Under the pieces are notes generated by a model. That model saw only the letters and a list, made by a program, of their open reading frames with translations, was not told the origin of the DNA and searched no databases. Positions 1-10,042 of a stretch of 64,000 bases of DNA are shown piece after piece. The stretch's first letter is position 1. Every line of letters starts with the position of its first letter. The stretch lies in assembly GCA_035578155.1 (NCBI GenBank), contig JAPWDM010000013.1, forward strand, positions 7,527,527 to 7,591,526, in the 5' to 3' direction. Position numbers and translations under genes: made by a program. The DNA comes from Brachynemurus nebulosus (taxonomy: Eukaryota > Arthropoda > Insecta > Neuroptera > Myrmeleontidae).

Positions 1-91
1 CAAGTGCGTGCTAGACACGCATTTTCAGAGGTCCGTGTTCAATAGCTAATTTTTCATAATTTTCAAAATAAAATGTAGGAAATTGAATAGT

Positions 92-1326
<1,235 letters not shown>

Positions 1327-1381
<55 letters not shown>
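1327..1381. repeat. (TA)n microsatellite
   Basis: A pure TA tract of about 55 bp, lying about 60 bp upstream of the inverted repeat at 1439. Confidence 0.95.
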
Positions 1382-1383
<2 letters not shown>

Positions 1384-1438
1384 TAGAAGATAAAAGCGCA
1401 ATTACTACAAATTTAAATAAAAATATATTTGTTTATTA

Positions 1439-1501
1439 TTAAATAGATATAGGAGTGTATAATTGTTACGGATCTATTTTAAACTAGAAAAGTTAATTGG
1501 T

Positions 1502-1582
<81 letters not shown>

Positions 1583-1638
1583 GATTAACTTTTCTAGTTT
1601 AAAATAGATCCGTAACAATTATACACTCGTATATCTAT
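1439..1638. repeat. Inverted repeat with (TA)n core
   Basis: A left arm at about 1439-1499 (containing GTGTATAATTGTTACGGATC) is matched by its reverse complement at about 1581-1638, with an 80-bp TA tract (1501-1580) between them. The right arm appears to break off at 1638 because a hAT MITE is inserted there. The next bases of the expected arm (TTAA) reappear at 2534, after that MITE and a second nested insertion. Confidence 0.85.
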
Positions 1639-1998
1639 TAGGGATGTTATGGATATCCGTAACCGTAACCGAAACTACCGGATATCCGAAATAATTACAT
1701 ATCTGAAACCAAAACCGTATCCGAAAATAAAAGTTTCGGATTTGTTTCGGATAATAACAGGCCACTGCCGCTGGAAAACTGAGTTTAAATCGAAGTTTTT
1801 GCTGCATATATTTCTCTTAATAGATTTCTGTTGATTCGTTTTTGACGTTCACTTTTTGGGTTAAAACTTTCCCCTTTTTCTCTAAAAATTATGTTCACTG
1901 AAAGCAATTATCCGTAACCGTAACCGTATCCGAAACATTATCCGAAATTTTTACATATCCGTAACCGTATCCGAAATTTTATATCCATAACATTCCTA
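1639..1998. mobile_element. Non-autonomous hAT-like MITE with ATCCGWAA subterminal repeats
   Basis: The terminal inverted repeats are TAGGGATGTTATGGATAT on the left and its near complement on the right (ATATCCATAACATTCCTA). Both subterminal regions carry many copies of ATCCGTAACCG or ATCCGAAA. The flanking 8-bp target duplication is ATATCTAT (1631-1638). Its second copy is split by a later insertion and reads ATATCTAT at 2526-2533. An 8-bp duplication with short terminal repeats and clustered subterminal motifs is typical of hAT elements. There is no transposase reading frame. Confidence 0.8.
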
Positions 1999-2062
1999 AT
2001 ATCTTTATATTTTTAAGGATATTTTGGAGTGATGGTCATCAAGGAAAACAGAAGTGTGATTT

Positions 2063-2125
2063 TTTTCCCCTTTTAAAGGCTACCGGTTTCGACTTTTATT
2101 GTCTTCTTCTGGCCTCTGGGGAAAA
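2063..2125 (-). ncRNA. Hammerhead-ribozyme-like motif, left arm
   Basis: The exact inverted counterpart of the motif at 2370-2432, in the left arm of the same palindrome, with the same U4-to-A change. If the palindrome arose from one template, the two motifs are copies of one ancestral sequence. Confidence 0.42.
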
Positions 2126-2369
2126 TTTATTAATATAAATGTACATAGATAAAATATAAAATATAAAATATTACATTAGGTACTTACATAATATTGTATT
2201 TATGTGTCAGACTGACATTTGAGAATAAAAATAATAACACTGATTTTTTAATCAGTGTTATTATTTTTATTCTCAAATGTCAGTCTGACACATAAATACA
2301 ATATTATGTAAGTACCTAATGTAATATTTTATATTTTATATTTTATCTATGTACATTTATATTAATAAA

Positions 2370-2432
2370 TTTTCCCCAGAGGCCAGAAGAAGACAATAAA
2401 AGTCGAAACCGGTAGCCTTTAAAAGGGGAAAA
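2370..2432 (+). ncRNA. Hammerhead-ribozyme-like motif, right arm
   Basis: Read on the plus strand: TTTTCCCC, AG, AGGC, then CAGAAGA (canonical CUGANGA with U4 replaced by A), then GAC-AATAAAA-GTC as stem II, then GAAA, then a short palindromic stem III ACCGGT, a possible cleavage base A2414, GCCT, TTAAAA, GGGGAAAA. Helix I therefore has AGGC paired with GCCT, an internal loop, then an 8-bp distal helix of TTTTCCCC with GGGGAAAA. The U4 change may make it inactive. A mirrored copy lies on the minus strand at 2063-2125. Confidence 0.45.
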
Positions 2433-2533
2433 AAATCACACTTCTGTTTTCCTTGATGACCATCACTCCAAAATATCCTTAAAAATGTACTTTCAGTGTC
2501 ATCAAACCCCAATTTAAAATTCCTAATATCTAT

Positions 2534-2953
2534 TTAACTATGTGAATGTATTGTGAACTAATAAATGTATTAACTATGTATTGTGAACTAATAAATTTAC
2601 TGATACACATATACTAGTAAAATTTATAAAATATTAAATATTTTCTCAATTAAATATTAACTCAATCTTTGAATAGTAATATGTTTGGTTATCTGTTTAA
2701 TCATTTTTCTTTTGAAATGTAAACCAACTCAATTGTATCTAACGAAACAATTAGAAACTACTATATTAAACTCAAAAAATTATGACTTTCTCAGAAAGAA
2801 ACTAACAAACAAATAAAAATTCTGGTGGCATTTTATCAATGGAAACGATCTTTTATCAGTTTAAAATAGAGACCTGAGCTATATAAAAGCAAATACATAT
2901 TATTAGTACTATACTGTCTATAGTAAAAAGAAGAAAAAAACAAAAATAATTGA
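2534..2953. other. AT-rich spacer with a short tandem duplication
   Basis: TATTGTGAACTAATAAAT occurs twice in a row near 2550-2600. No gene or transposon end was seen in the rest. Confidence 0.45.
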
Positions 2954-3656
2954 AATCCGACAAAAACAGATATCTGAGGATATCTGCAAAAATGTGAGGC
3001 GAGTACATTTTTATGTTAATATTTCAATGTTACAATAGAAACAAAAATAGTTGAAATCAGTTGTTATGAGTCAAGTACATTTTTATGTTAATATTTCAAT
3101 GTTACAATAGAAACAAAAATAGTTGAAATCAGTTGTTATGCCAAGTACAGTTGCAATTATAATAATTATGCTAAGTAGAGGTTTTAAGTATTTAAAAAAA
3201 AAAAAAATAAATAAATAATTAAAAACAAAAACAGATTTTCGGAATAACAATTTGTGTTTTACTCGGCCCAAATTTTTGTTTAATAGATGAATTTAAAAAA
3301 TCTTAATTTGATATTAACCTAATAATTTAAATAAAAATTTGGGCCGAGTAAAACACAAATTGTTATTCCGAAAATCTGTTTTTGTTTTTAATTATTTATT
3401 TATTTTTTTTTTTTTTAAATACTTAAAACCTCTACTTAGCATAATTATTATAATTGCAACTGTACTTGGCATAACAACTGATTTCAACTATTTTTGTTTC
3501 TATTGTAACATTGAAATATTAACATAAAAATGTACTTGACTCATAACAACTGATTTCAACTATTTTTGTTTCTATTGTAACATTGAAATATTAACATAAA
3601 AATGTACTCGCCTCACATTTTTGCAGATATCCTCAGATATCTGTTTTTGTCGGATT
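2954..3656. repeat. 703-bp near-perfect palindrome
   Basis: Left arm 2954-3283 and right arm 3327-3656 are reverse complements, with a spacer of about 43 bp. Inside each arm a unit of about 72 bp is repeated roughly twice (starts at 3003 and 3075 on the left). Identical 62-residue reading frames on opposite strands (3083-3271 and 3339-3527) are a consequence of the symmetry and are low-complexity, so I do not treat them as genes. No clear target duplication was found. This could be a fold-back element, an inverted duplication or an assembly artefact. Confidence 0.9.
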
Positions 3657-4009
3657 GAATATATTTGTGTTTCTTAACACATACTTACTTACCATAAGGT
3701 TCGCTTGCAGGAGTTGTAGCAGTCGTATTTTGGCTCATTTGAGCCGCCCGCCATTGTAAACACTCCTGTTCTATATGCTAGTATATATGTTAGCTGCTAT
3801 ATAGTAAGTATGCTATATAGTACTTATGTATATCTACGTAGTATTATATTTACATCGGGCTTTATGTATGTGTGAATTCCAACACGAATATTGGAATGTT
3901 TATACAATGTAAACATAGAACAGTTGTGGGCAGAGAAATGTTAACGACTGCAAAGATATAGCAGAGAAGTAGGGTTTGAGTATATTTCACTTGAAAACCT
4001 GGTAACAAC
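3657..4009. other. Spacer without recognisable features
   Basis: AT-rich with several TATATAG-like words near 3780-3850. No coding potential or repeat boundary was recognised up to the TSD of the next hAT element. Confidence 0.4.
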
Positions 4010-4428
4010 TAGTGATGAGCAAATGCAAGACCAAGACCAAGACTTGGCAGTCTTGGTCTTGGTCTTGTTCTTGCATTAAGAGTCTTGGTATTGGTCTTGC
4101 TAGAGCAGTTTGAGTCTTGGTCTTGGTCTTGGTCTTGCAAAATGCAGTCTTGGTCTTGGTCTTGTTATTGCTAAAAAATCTTGCACTTTCTTGCATTTTT
4201 TTATTAGCGATTTTTTTTTCTTAAATCAGAATTTTTACTATTTTTACGTATTAATTATACTTTCAAATTATTTGAATAGTTTAGCAAGAGTGTTGCTTTT
4301 TTCTTGCTTTTGTCTTGGTCTTTCTCACTTGAATCTTGGTATTGGTCTTGCTCTTGGTATACATAGTCTTGGTCTTGGTCTTGATCTTGCAAAAAATGCA
4401 AGACCAAGACTAATTTTGCTCATCACTA
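4010..4428. mobile_element. hAT MITE, hexamer (TCTTGG) family, copy 1
   Basis: 419 bp. The terminal repeats TAGTGATGAGCAAA and TTTGCTCATCACTA are flanked by a perfect 8-bp duplication GTAACAAC (4002-4009 and 4429-4436). Both subterminal regions are dense arrays of the hexamer TCTTGG or its complement CCAAGA; the middle is AT-rich. hAT transposases bind clustered subterminal motifs, so these arrays are plausible binding sites. The Leu-Gly-rich reading frames over the arrays are not genes. Other copies lie at 7402, 8142, 30866 and 45816. Confidence 0.92.
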
Positions 4429-4436
4429 GTAACAAC

Positions 4437-5560
4437 GTAATCAATTTTGTTGTTAGGTATTCAAAAGAATTTGAATATGGACGTGAGACAGACGAATTGT
4501 ACTTCAACAGATACACTAACGGTGGAACTAACTCCAGGCCACAAAAACTACATTTAAAATTAAAGAATTGGTTTTAAACATTTCTTTAATGTTTAATAAA
4601 GTGTTGATATTTATCTAAATTAAACTGTAAAGCGACATTTCATATTACACGAGCTAAAATTAATCCAATTAACGTCGGGAATGATTTCAGACTACAAAAA
4701 TTCTATTTAAAATTCAAGAACTAATTTTAAACGATAGTACAATGCTTATGAAAGTGTCGATATTTCTCTGAATTATATTTTTGATAAAGTGGTCGGAAAG
4801 CGATATATCATATTAAACAACCTAGTATTATTCCAAACAATTCCAGGCTAGAAGAATTCTATTTAAATTTGAAGAACAACTTTCAAACATTTCTGTTAGG
4901 CTAAAAAGTTGTCAGTCTTTATCTTTATTAGGTATATGGTATAGGTACCAAGTGGTCTCGGAAAACGACATTTCATATTACACAACCTAATATTATTTCA
5001 ACTAACCATCGAAATGATTTTAGGCTACAGAAATGCTATTTAAAATTAAAGAATTGGTTCTAAGCTTTACCCAAATTCTTAAGAAAATGTCGATATTTAT
5101 TTGCATTAGGTTCCAGATCAAGTGGTCGGAAAGCGACATTTCATATTACACGACGTAATGTTATTCTAACTAAGTTAAATAACGACGGAAATGTTAATTA
5201 ATGACTACAGCAATTCTATCTAAAATTAAAGAATTGATTCTACACCGTACTCAAATTCTTACGAAAGTGTCGATACTTATTTGAGTTACATGATAGATCA
5301 AATGGTCATAAAGCGACATTTCATATTACATGGCCTAATGTTAATCGAACTAACGGTGGAAATGATCTCAGGCTACAAGAATTCTATTTAAATTTGAAAA
5401 ATAGCTCTCAAACATTTCTATAATGCTTAAAAAGCTGTCGATATTTATCTGAATTACATGATCGACCAAGTGGTCGGGAAACGACATTTCATATTACACG
5501 ACCTAATGCTATTCTAGCTAACCGTGGAAATGATTCCGAGCTACAGAATTGATTTTAAGC
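4437..5560 (+). repeat. Satellite-like tandem array, about 168-bp unit
   Basis: Diverged tandem units carry the anchor GCGACATTTCATATTA at about 4632, 4800, 4965, 5133, 5313 and 5481, giving a period of 165-180 bp. Other shared blocks are AAGTGGTCGG, CTAACGGTGGAAATGAT and AAGAATTCTATTTAAA. No coding potential is maintained through the array. Two further units lie inverted at about 23930-24225. Confidence 0.9.
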
Positions 5561-5834
5561 GTTAAGCGTTATATTAATTTTTCTACTGCTGTTGAAGAAC
5601 ACACTCATTATATATCGTAGTCATTATTCAAAGGTGTGGAGGAATGACCATTATTCAATATCTATTTGACCAGTGAAATCACAGTATTAACCATTATTCA
5701 TTGGGTTGGCGATTGTTTTGTAACTAATGTATGTATCAAGTTTTAATTTAATATATGTTGGGTAGTAACGTGCAAGTAAACAGAGTAATATATATAAATA
5801 ATAAACAAATATTTTACTTCGCAAAAATACCACT

Positions 5835-5895
5835 TTTATTTTGAAACTGTGACAATATTGTTTCGAACCGTCAGTTCATTTTCAAACAGAATAAA
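5835..5895 (-). ncRNA. Hammerhead-ribozyme-like motif, left arm
   Basis: The minus-strand counterpart of the motif at 5915-5975. Here helix I next to the predicted cleavage site is CTGT with ACAG, four perfect pairs, so this copy may be closer to the ancestral form than the right-arm copy. Confidence 0.45.
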
Positions 5896-5914
5896 TATTA
5901 CATTGAATGTAATA

Positions 5915-5975
5915 TTTATTCTGTTTGAAAATGAACTGACGGTTCGAAACAATATTGTCACATTTTCAAAATAAA
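5915..5975 (+). ncRNA. Hammerhead-ribozyme-like motif with 3-8 covariation
   Basis: Plus strand order: TTTATT, CTGT, TTGAAAA (canonical CUGANGA with C3 to U and G8 to A), T, stem II GAAC-TGACG-GTTC, GAAA, stem III ACAATATTGT, C5959 in a GTC triplet, then ACAT and, after an internal loop, AATAAA. Helix I is CTGT with ACAT here, and CTGT with ACAG (perfect) in the mirrored copy. The two core changes would keep a 3-8 base pair (U-A for C-G). Activity is uncertain. Confidence 0.45.
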
Positions 5976-6229
5976 AGTGGTATTTTTGCGAAGTAAAATA
6001 TTTGTTTATTATTTACAAATATGGAATACCATAAAGTAACGCTCAAATCTATTAATATTATAAAAGTAGTATATATTTTGTTTTGATCTTTTTATATATA
6101 TTATACAAACGTTTAATGAAATTAGAAATAGATTAGAAATTTGATTTAAAATTTATATTCAATTTTGATTTAAATCAAAAAGGAAAAAAGTCGTAGAAAA
6201 AATATCGTATTCTACTCGCTTGCAATGGC

Positions 6230-6306
6230 TATTATTCACTCAGATGCATTATGACACTCGCCTCGCAAGTTCGGCTCGTGTCGCTATTTCATCTCCGTGA
6301 GTAATA
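6230..6306. repeat. Long imperfect hairpin in repeat X
   Basis: The left arm TATTATTCACTCAGATGC continuing through CACTCGCCTCG pairs imperfectly with CGGCTCGTGTCG through CCGTGAGTAATA. The homologous hairpin is at 29029-29107. It is unusually GC-rich for this window. Confidence 0.75.
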
Positions 6307-6309
6307 TAC

Positions 6310-7401
6310 TATTACAACAACCTTCCTATTTAAAATCATCAAAATTGTAGTAATTTAAAAATATAGTGATATTGATAGGAATTTCCAATATAATTCATAA
6401 TAGGTTAAGACTGTCATGTTAATATAATTTTTCCCATAACTGTATAAATCGAATAACAATGGGATGAAACATATTGTAAAGGCGAAAGCTAAATGATACG
6501 AAAAATGAAACTGCATTGATTGTAATTTTATCCGATAGCACTTCTGCTGCCGTTGGATGTTGGATATTTTATAAAAAATAAATGTTAACTCCTTTTTGCA
6601 CATTATTAAACATTTTACCGTATACAACAAATACCGATATATCAAACGCATTCGTCCAATTTCTTTAATGATTTTTCATTTAATTTAGCGCTGCTACATA
6701 AAAAGAAATCGTCGAAAAATGAAAAAAAATTCAACATCGAAAATTAATTAAAAAATTCATTAAATTTCCAAAAATCAAATTAACAAAAGCAAAACAGTTT
6801 GAGAATGCTGTTATTTAACGAGTGTGTAATGAAATGTAAAGTAAAAAATAAAATTACGTCGAGACGAGATTGCCTGAAAAAGATTTTTGAATAAAAAAAT
6901 TCCATTGAAGTTTCAAGTTAATTAGAAAGTCTGTGAGAGAAAAAGAAATTTCTAAAGGTAAACATATAAAACTAAATATAATAGCGATTTTATTGAAGCT
7001 CTTTTGTTTATAAGTTGGAATGATATCTACCCAAGCACCAAGTTTTCCAAATTTTCGAAAAATATTTATGAATTTTATTTCTATTCTAAAATAAATATAC
7101 GAAAAAATTAACATAATTAATAGTTTTGATAAAATTTTAGATATGTAAATTTTTACTCACGGTTCTAAAGTGAAATTTTTAAAAAAAAGTTTCCGGTTTG
7201 ACCTTTTCGCCTTTCAAAAATGTGAGTTGATGGGTTTCGTTACCTAAAAGATTTCATTGCCACGAGTGTACTTTCGGCTTTTCAACTAATATCAGATAGG
7301 CATAGTTTTTTGCTTGAATAACAACAGAACTATCTATAGTATAAAGCGTAAATTAATAGTACTTATAAATTAGTGGGAGATGACGCATATAGAAGCCCGG
7401 C
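6310..7401. other. AT-rich stretch with two weak hydrophobic minus-strand frames
   Basis: Two minus-strand frames at 6355-6651 (98 residues) and 6854-7114 (86 residues) have hydrophobic segments that could span a membrane, such as KIAIIFSFICLPLEI and AFAFTICFIPLLFDLY. They lie in the same direction and could be exons of a membrane protein such as a chemoreceptor, but AT-rich random sequence often gives such Ile/Phe-rich peptides and no family motif is visible. I do not call a gene. Confidence 0.15.
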
Positions 7402-7738
7402 TAGTGATGAGCAAATGCAGGACCAAGACCAAGACTGGCAGTCTTGGTTTTGGTCTTGTTCTTGCGTTAAGAATCTTGGTTTTGTTCTTGCTAGAGCAGT
7501 TTAAGTCTTGGTCTTGGTCTTGGTTTTGAAAAATGCAGTCTTGGTATTGGTCTTGGTCTTGGTATTGCTAAAGAATCTTGCACTTTCTTGCATTTTTTTA
7601 TTAGCGAATTTTTTCCTTCTAAAATCAGAATTTTCTCTCTTTATGGTATTAATTATACTTTTAAACTATTTAAATAATTTAGCAAGAGTCTTTCTTTTTT
7701 CTTGCTATCATCTTGGTCTTGCTCACTTGAGCCTTGGA
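7402..7738. mobile_element. hAT MITE, hexamer family, copy 2 (3' truncated)
   Basis: Begins with TAGTGATGAGCAAATGC and continues through TCTTGG arrays, but breaks off at GCTCACTTGAGCCTTGGA near 7738. The right terminal repeat is missing and no target duplication can be found. Confidence 0.85.
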
Positions 7739-8141
7739 CCCCCTGTGACGGAAAATTAAGGGCACAAATGGAAAACCACGATAATATGATTAAATAGATT
7801 TGAATAAGTCTGATTAAATTTATAGTATAAAATCTCGTGATAAAAAATGAGGTCACAAGTGGTAAAAGTTCAAGAAATGCCTTTTTACCGACAATCCATT
7901 ACGTAATTTCCAGTTTCAGGTACTTTTTGCACATCTTTTAACACAAATTTTACCTATTTAGTCTATATCTATTTCTTATAATTAATATTCACTGCTAGTT
8001 ACAAATGTTTTCAAAATTTTGGTTTTTCGATTTTAATTGTCATTTACTCACTTTAATAAAGAAGCTAAAGGTGTCTTCCGTATCCAAAACAACACAGATT
8101 ACAGTTTTATGAACTTAAATTTTTCCCTTTGCCCCCGGGCT
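7739..8141. other. Spacer between two hAT copies
   Basis: Begins CCCCCTGTGACGG and ends GCCCCCGGGCT. The C- and G-rich edges suggest another inserted fragment, but no inverted ends or direct repeats could be confirmed. No coding potential. Confidence 0.35.
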
Positions 8142-8568
8142 CAGTGATGAGCAAAATTAGTCTTGGTCTTGCATTTTTTGCAAAACCAAGACTATGTATA
8201 CTAAGAGCAAGACCAAGACCAAGACTATAAGTATGGCTGCAAGACTAATACCAAGACTCAAGTGAGCAATACCAAGACAATAGCAAGAAAAAAGCAAGAC
8301 TCTTGCTAAATTATTTAAATATAGTTTAAAAGTATAATTAATACCGTAAAGAGAGAAAATTCTGATTTCAGAAGGAAAAAATTCGCTAATAAAAAAATGC
8401 AAGAAAGTGCAAGATTCCTTAGCAACACTAAGACCAAGACCAATACCAAGACTGCATTTTGCAAGACCAAGACTCAAACTGCTTTAACAAGACCAAGACC
8501 AAGATTCTTAATGCAAGAACAAGACCAAGACCAAGTCTTGGTCTTGTTCTTGCATTTGCTCATCACTA
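8142..8568. mobile_element. hAT MITE, hexamer family, copy 3 (inverted)
   Basis: Both ends are present (CAGTGATGAGCAAAATT and TTTGCTCATCACTA), in the opposite orientation to copy 1. The flanking octamers (CCCGGGCT and AAACCAAT) do not match, so the element has lost its target duplication, probably through rearrangement involving the truncated neighbour at 7402. Confidence 0.88.
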
Positions 8569-9301
8569 AAACCAATTTTCTGCAGTCCTAAAGATATTTC
8601 CATAGCAGTTAAACACATACGTTTATTTGAAAAGAACTCAATACTGTTCGAATATCGAAAAGTAAAAAATTTTAAACATGAATAGATAAAAATTATCAAT
8701 AAAATCGTAAAAGCGATTCAAGCTTTAGAGCTACATAGACAGTATAGTAGTTATTTATCTAAAAATTGTTCCCGTCGAATTGAAAATAATTTTCTATATT
8801 TTTCGATATTCCTATATCTCGCATTTCCTGTTCTTGACAAGATTTCTCTCTCGAATCATTCAAGTTTAAAATAAATTTTCCGTATGATTTTTTTGTTTTC
8901 TAAGTTATTACATTCACATAGCTGGCGTATCGCGAACTGGAACAGTGGATGGAGCATATCGTATCATTTATCCTGCCACGCTGCCGCAGTTTTATTTTTT
9001 GTTTCTTGTTAAATAAAGATAACAGTGTTGTTTTTTCGTTTTTCGGAATACTGCTATCAGTATCAGTAACATACCAAACAACAAATCCCCTTCATAAAGG
9101 ATATGATATACGTTTATGTACAGTCGAACTGCTGAAGAATATCGGAGAACAGGAAAACTGATATTTCTGTATTTACTATTAATATTTGATAAACAAAATC
9201 CTATATGCTTGAAATGTTTCATTTATGTTTTTCATGTACAACAAAGGTCATATATTCGTAGCATTGGTAACAAAATATAATATGTAAAAAGTCAATCTAG
9301 T
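8569..9301. other. AT-rich spacer
   Basis: Overlapping frames on both strands near 8949-9222 are short and carry no motif. Nothing else was recognised. Confidence 0.4.
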
Positions 9302-10042
9302 CAGAGTTGTGCCATGTGATGTAAAAAACCAGTTTTTTACATTTTTATGTAAAAAATTGTAAAATACGTAAAAAACTGTAAGAAACCGTAACAAATTGTA
9401 AAAAATTGTAAAAAATGTAAAATACTTAATTCACTTGTCATTTCACTGACAAACAATTTATTTTGACGGTTATTACTTGTTTATAGGTTCACATGAAAAA
9501 ACGTGTAAACAAAATTCGACACAAAAATGATTTTCTGCTGGTCGAAGACCACCCACAACTGACTACAAAGTTTTAAATTTCCAAATTAACAAACTGAGTT
9601 TTGACAGATCAATAAAACTACTACATATTTATCTCTCTTTAAATTATAATAACAATAAAATCACTGATGATAATGATGATGAAGATGATTGATACCTTTA
9701 ATAAAATTTAACTGAATAAATAAAACAAAATCTTTGTAATATTGAATTCTTAAATAAACTATTCTATCAAAACTAACCTTTCTTTTTCCTGTTTGTTCCC
9801 ATTTATATTTTTAATTTTCAAATTACTTAATTATTAAGTTTTACTTTGCAAATATAGCAAATACTTCAATAGCAAATATGGAATACCATCAGTAACGCCT
9901 ACATATCTATTAAATTTAAAAAATTTAGTTTTTTACATTTTTTACAGTTTTTTTTATCAAAACAAGTATGTGTAAATTACAAAGTTTTTTACATGTAAAA
10001 AACTGTGCAATTTACCCGAAGCAAATTACACGCACAACTCTG
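9302..10042. mobile_element. hAT MITE with TTTTTTAC subterminal repeats
   Basis: The termini are CAGAGTTGTGC and GCACAACTCTG, a common hAT end sequence. The flanking octamers AATCTAGT (9294-9301) and GGTCTAGT (10043-10050) match at six of eight positions. Each subterminal region has clustered TTTTTTAC or GTAAAAAA motifs. A decayed copy of the palindromic retroposon tail (ATATGGAATACCATCAGTAACG) lies inside near 9880-9915. There is no transposase frame. Confidence 0.82.

Larger units (their letters stand above)
2005..2518 (+). mobile_element. Palindromic retroposon-like insertion (Penelope/retrozyme-like)
   Basis: A near-perfect palindrome occupies 2009-2486 (arms about 237 bp, four-base loop at 2246-2249), followed by a unique tail at 2487-2518. 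The whole unit is bounded by an exact 13-bp direct repeat ATTCCTAATATCT (1992-2004 and 2519-2531), which I read as a target-site duplication. It lies inside the TSD of the preceding hAT MITE. Each arm carries a hammerhead-like motif. There is no coding capacity. Variable, longer TSDs point to a retrotransposition mechanism rather than a DNA transposon. Penelope-like elements often insert as inverted partial copies and carry hammerhead motifs, but that family assignment is inferred. Confidence 0.6.
5799..6053 (+). mobile_element. Palindromic retroposon-like insertion, family 2, copy 1
   Basis: A palindrome centred at 5905 covers about 5795-6015 and is followed by a 38-nt tail at 6016-6053 ending in CTATT, which contains the small hairpin TATGGAATACCATA. 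Likely target duplications are imperfect: AATATATATAAA (5787-5798) and AATATTATAAA (6054-6064). The second copy of repeat X at 28640 lacks this segment and serves as an approximate empty site. The same tail is present at 20461-20497 and, decayed, near 9880-9915. Each arm holds a hammerhead-like motif. No reverse transcriptase is present. Confidence 0.6.
5570..6310 (+). repeat. Dispersed repeat X copy 1, interrupted at 5799-6053
   Basis: The sequence before and after the internal insertion is collinear with 28640-29110: shared blocks include GTTGAAGAA, TTCAAAGGTGTGGAGGAA, ACCATTATTCA and CACTCGCCTCGCAAG. The 3' part forms a long imperfect hairpin (6230-6306). Termini and class are not resolved. 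Confidence 0.8.

Noticed and set aside
2954..2995. Hammerhead core suggested by CTGAGGA in the 703-bp palindrome
   Set aside because: No stem II followed by GAAA and no helix I partner could be found.
3083..3527. Two identical 62-residue frames on opposite strands
   Set aside because: They are mirror images created by a palindrome and are Phe/Ile-rich low-complexity sequence.
4110..4577. 155-residue plus-strand frame, one of the longest in the window
   Set aside because: It covers the hexamer arrays of a hAT MITE and continues into its flank. The Leu-Gly repeats come from TCTTGG.
4437..5560. CRISPR-like array in the repeated units
   Set aside because: Units are contiguous, diverged satellite repeats of about 168 bp without short identical repeats and unique spacers.
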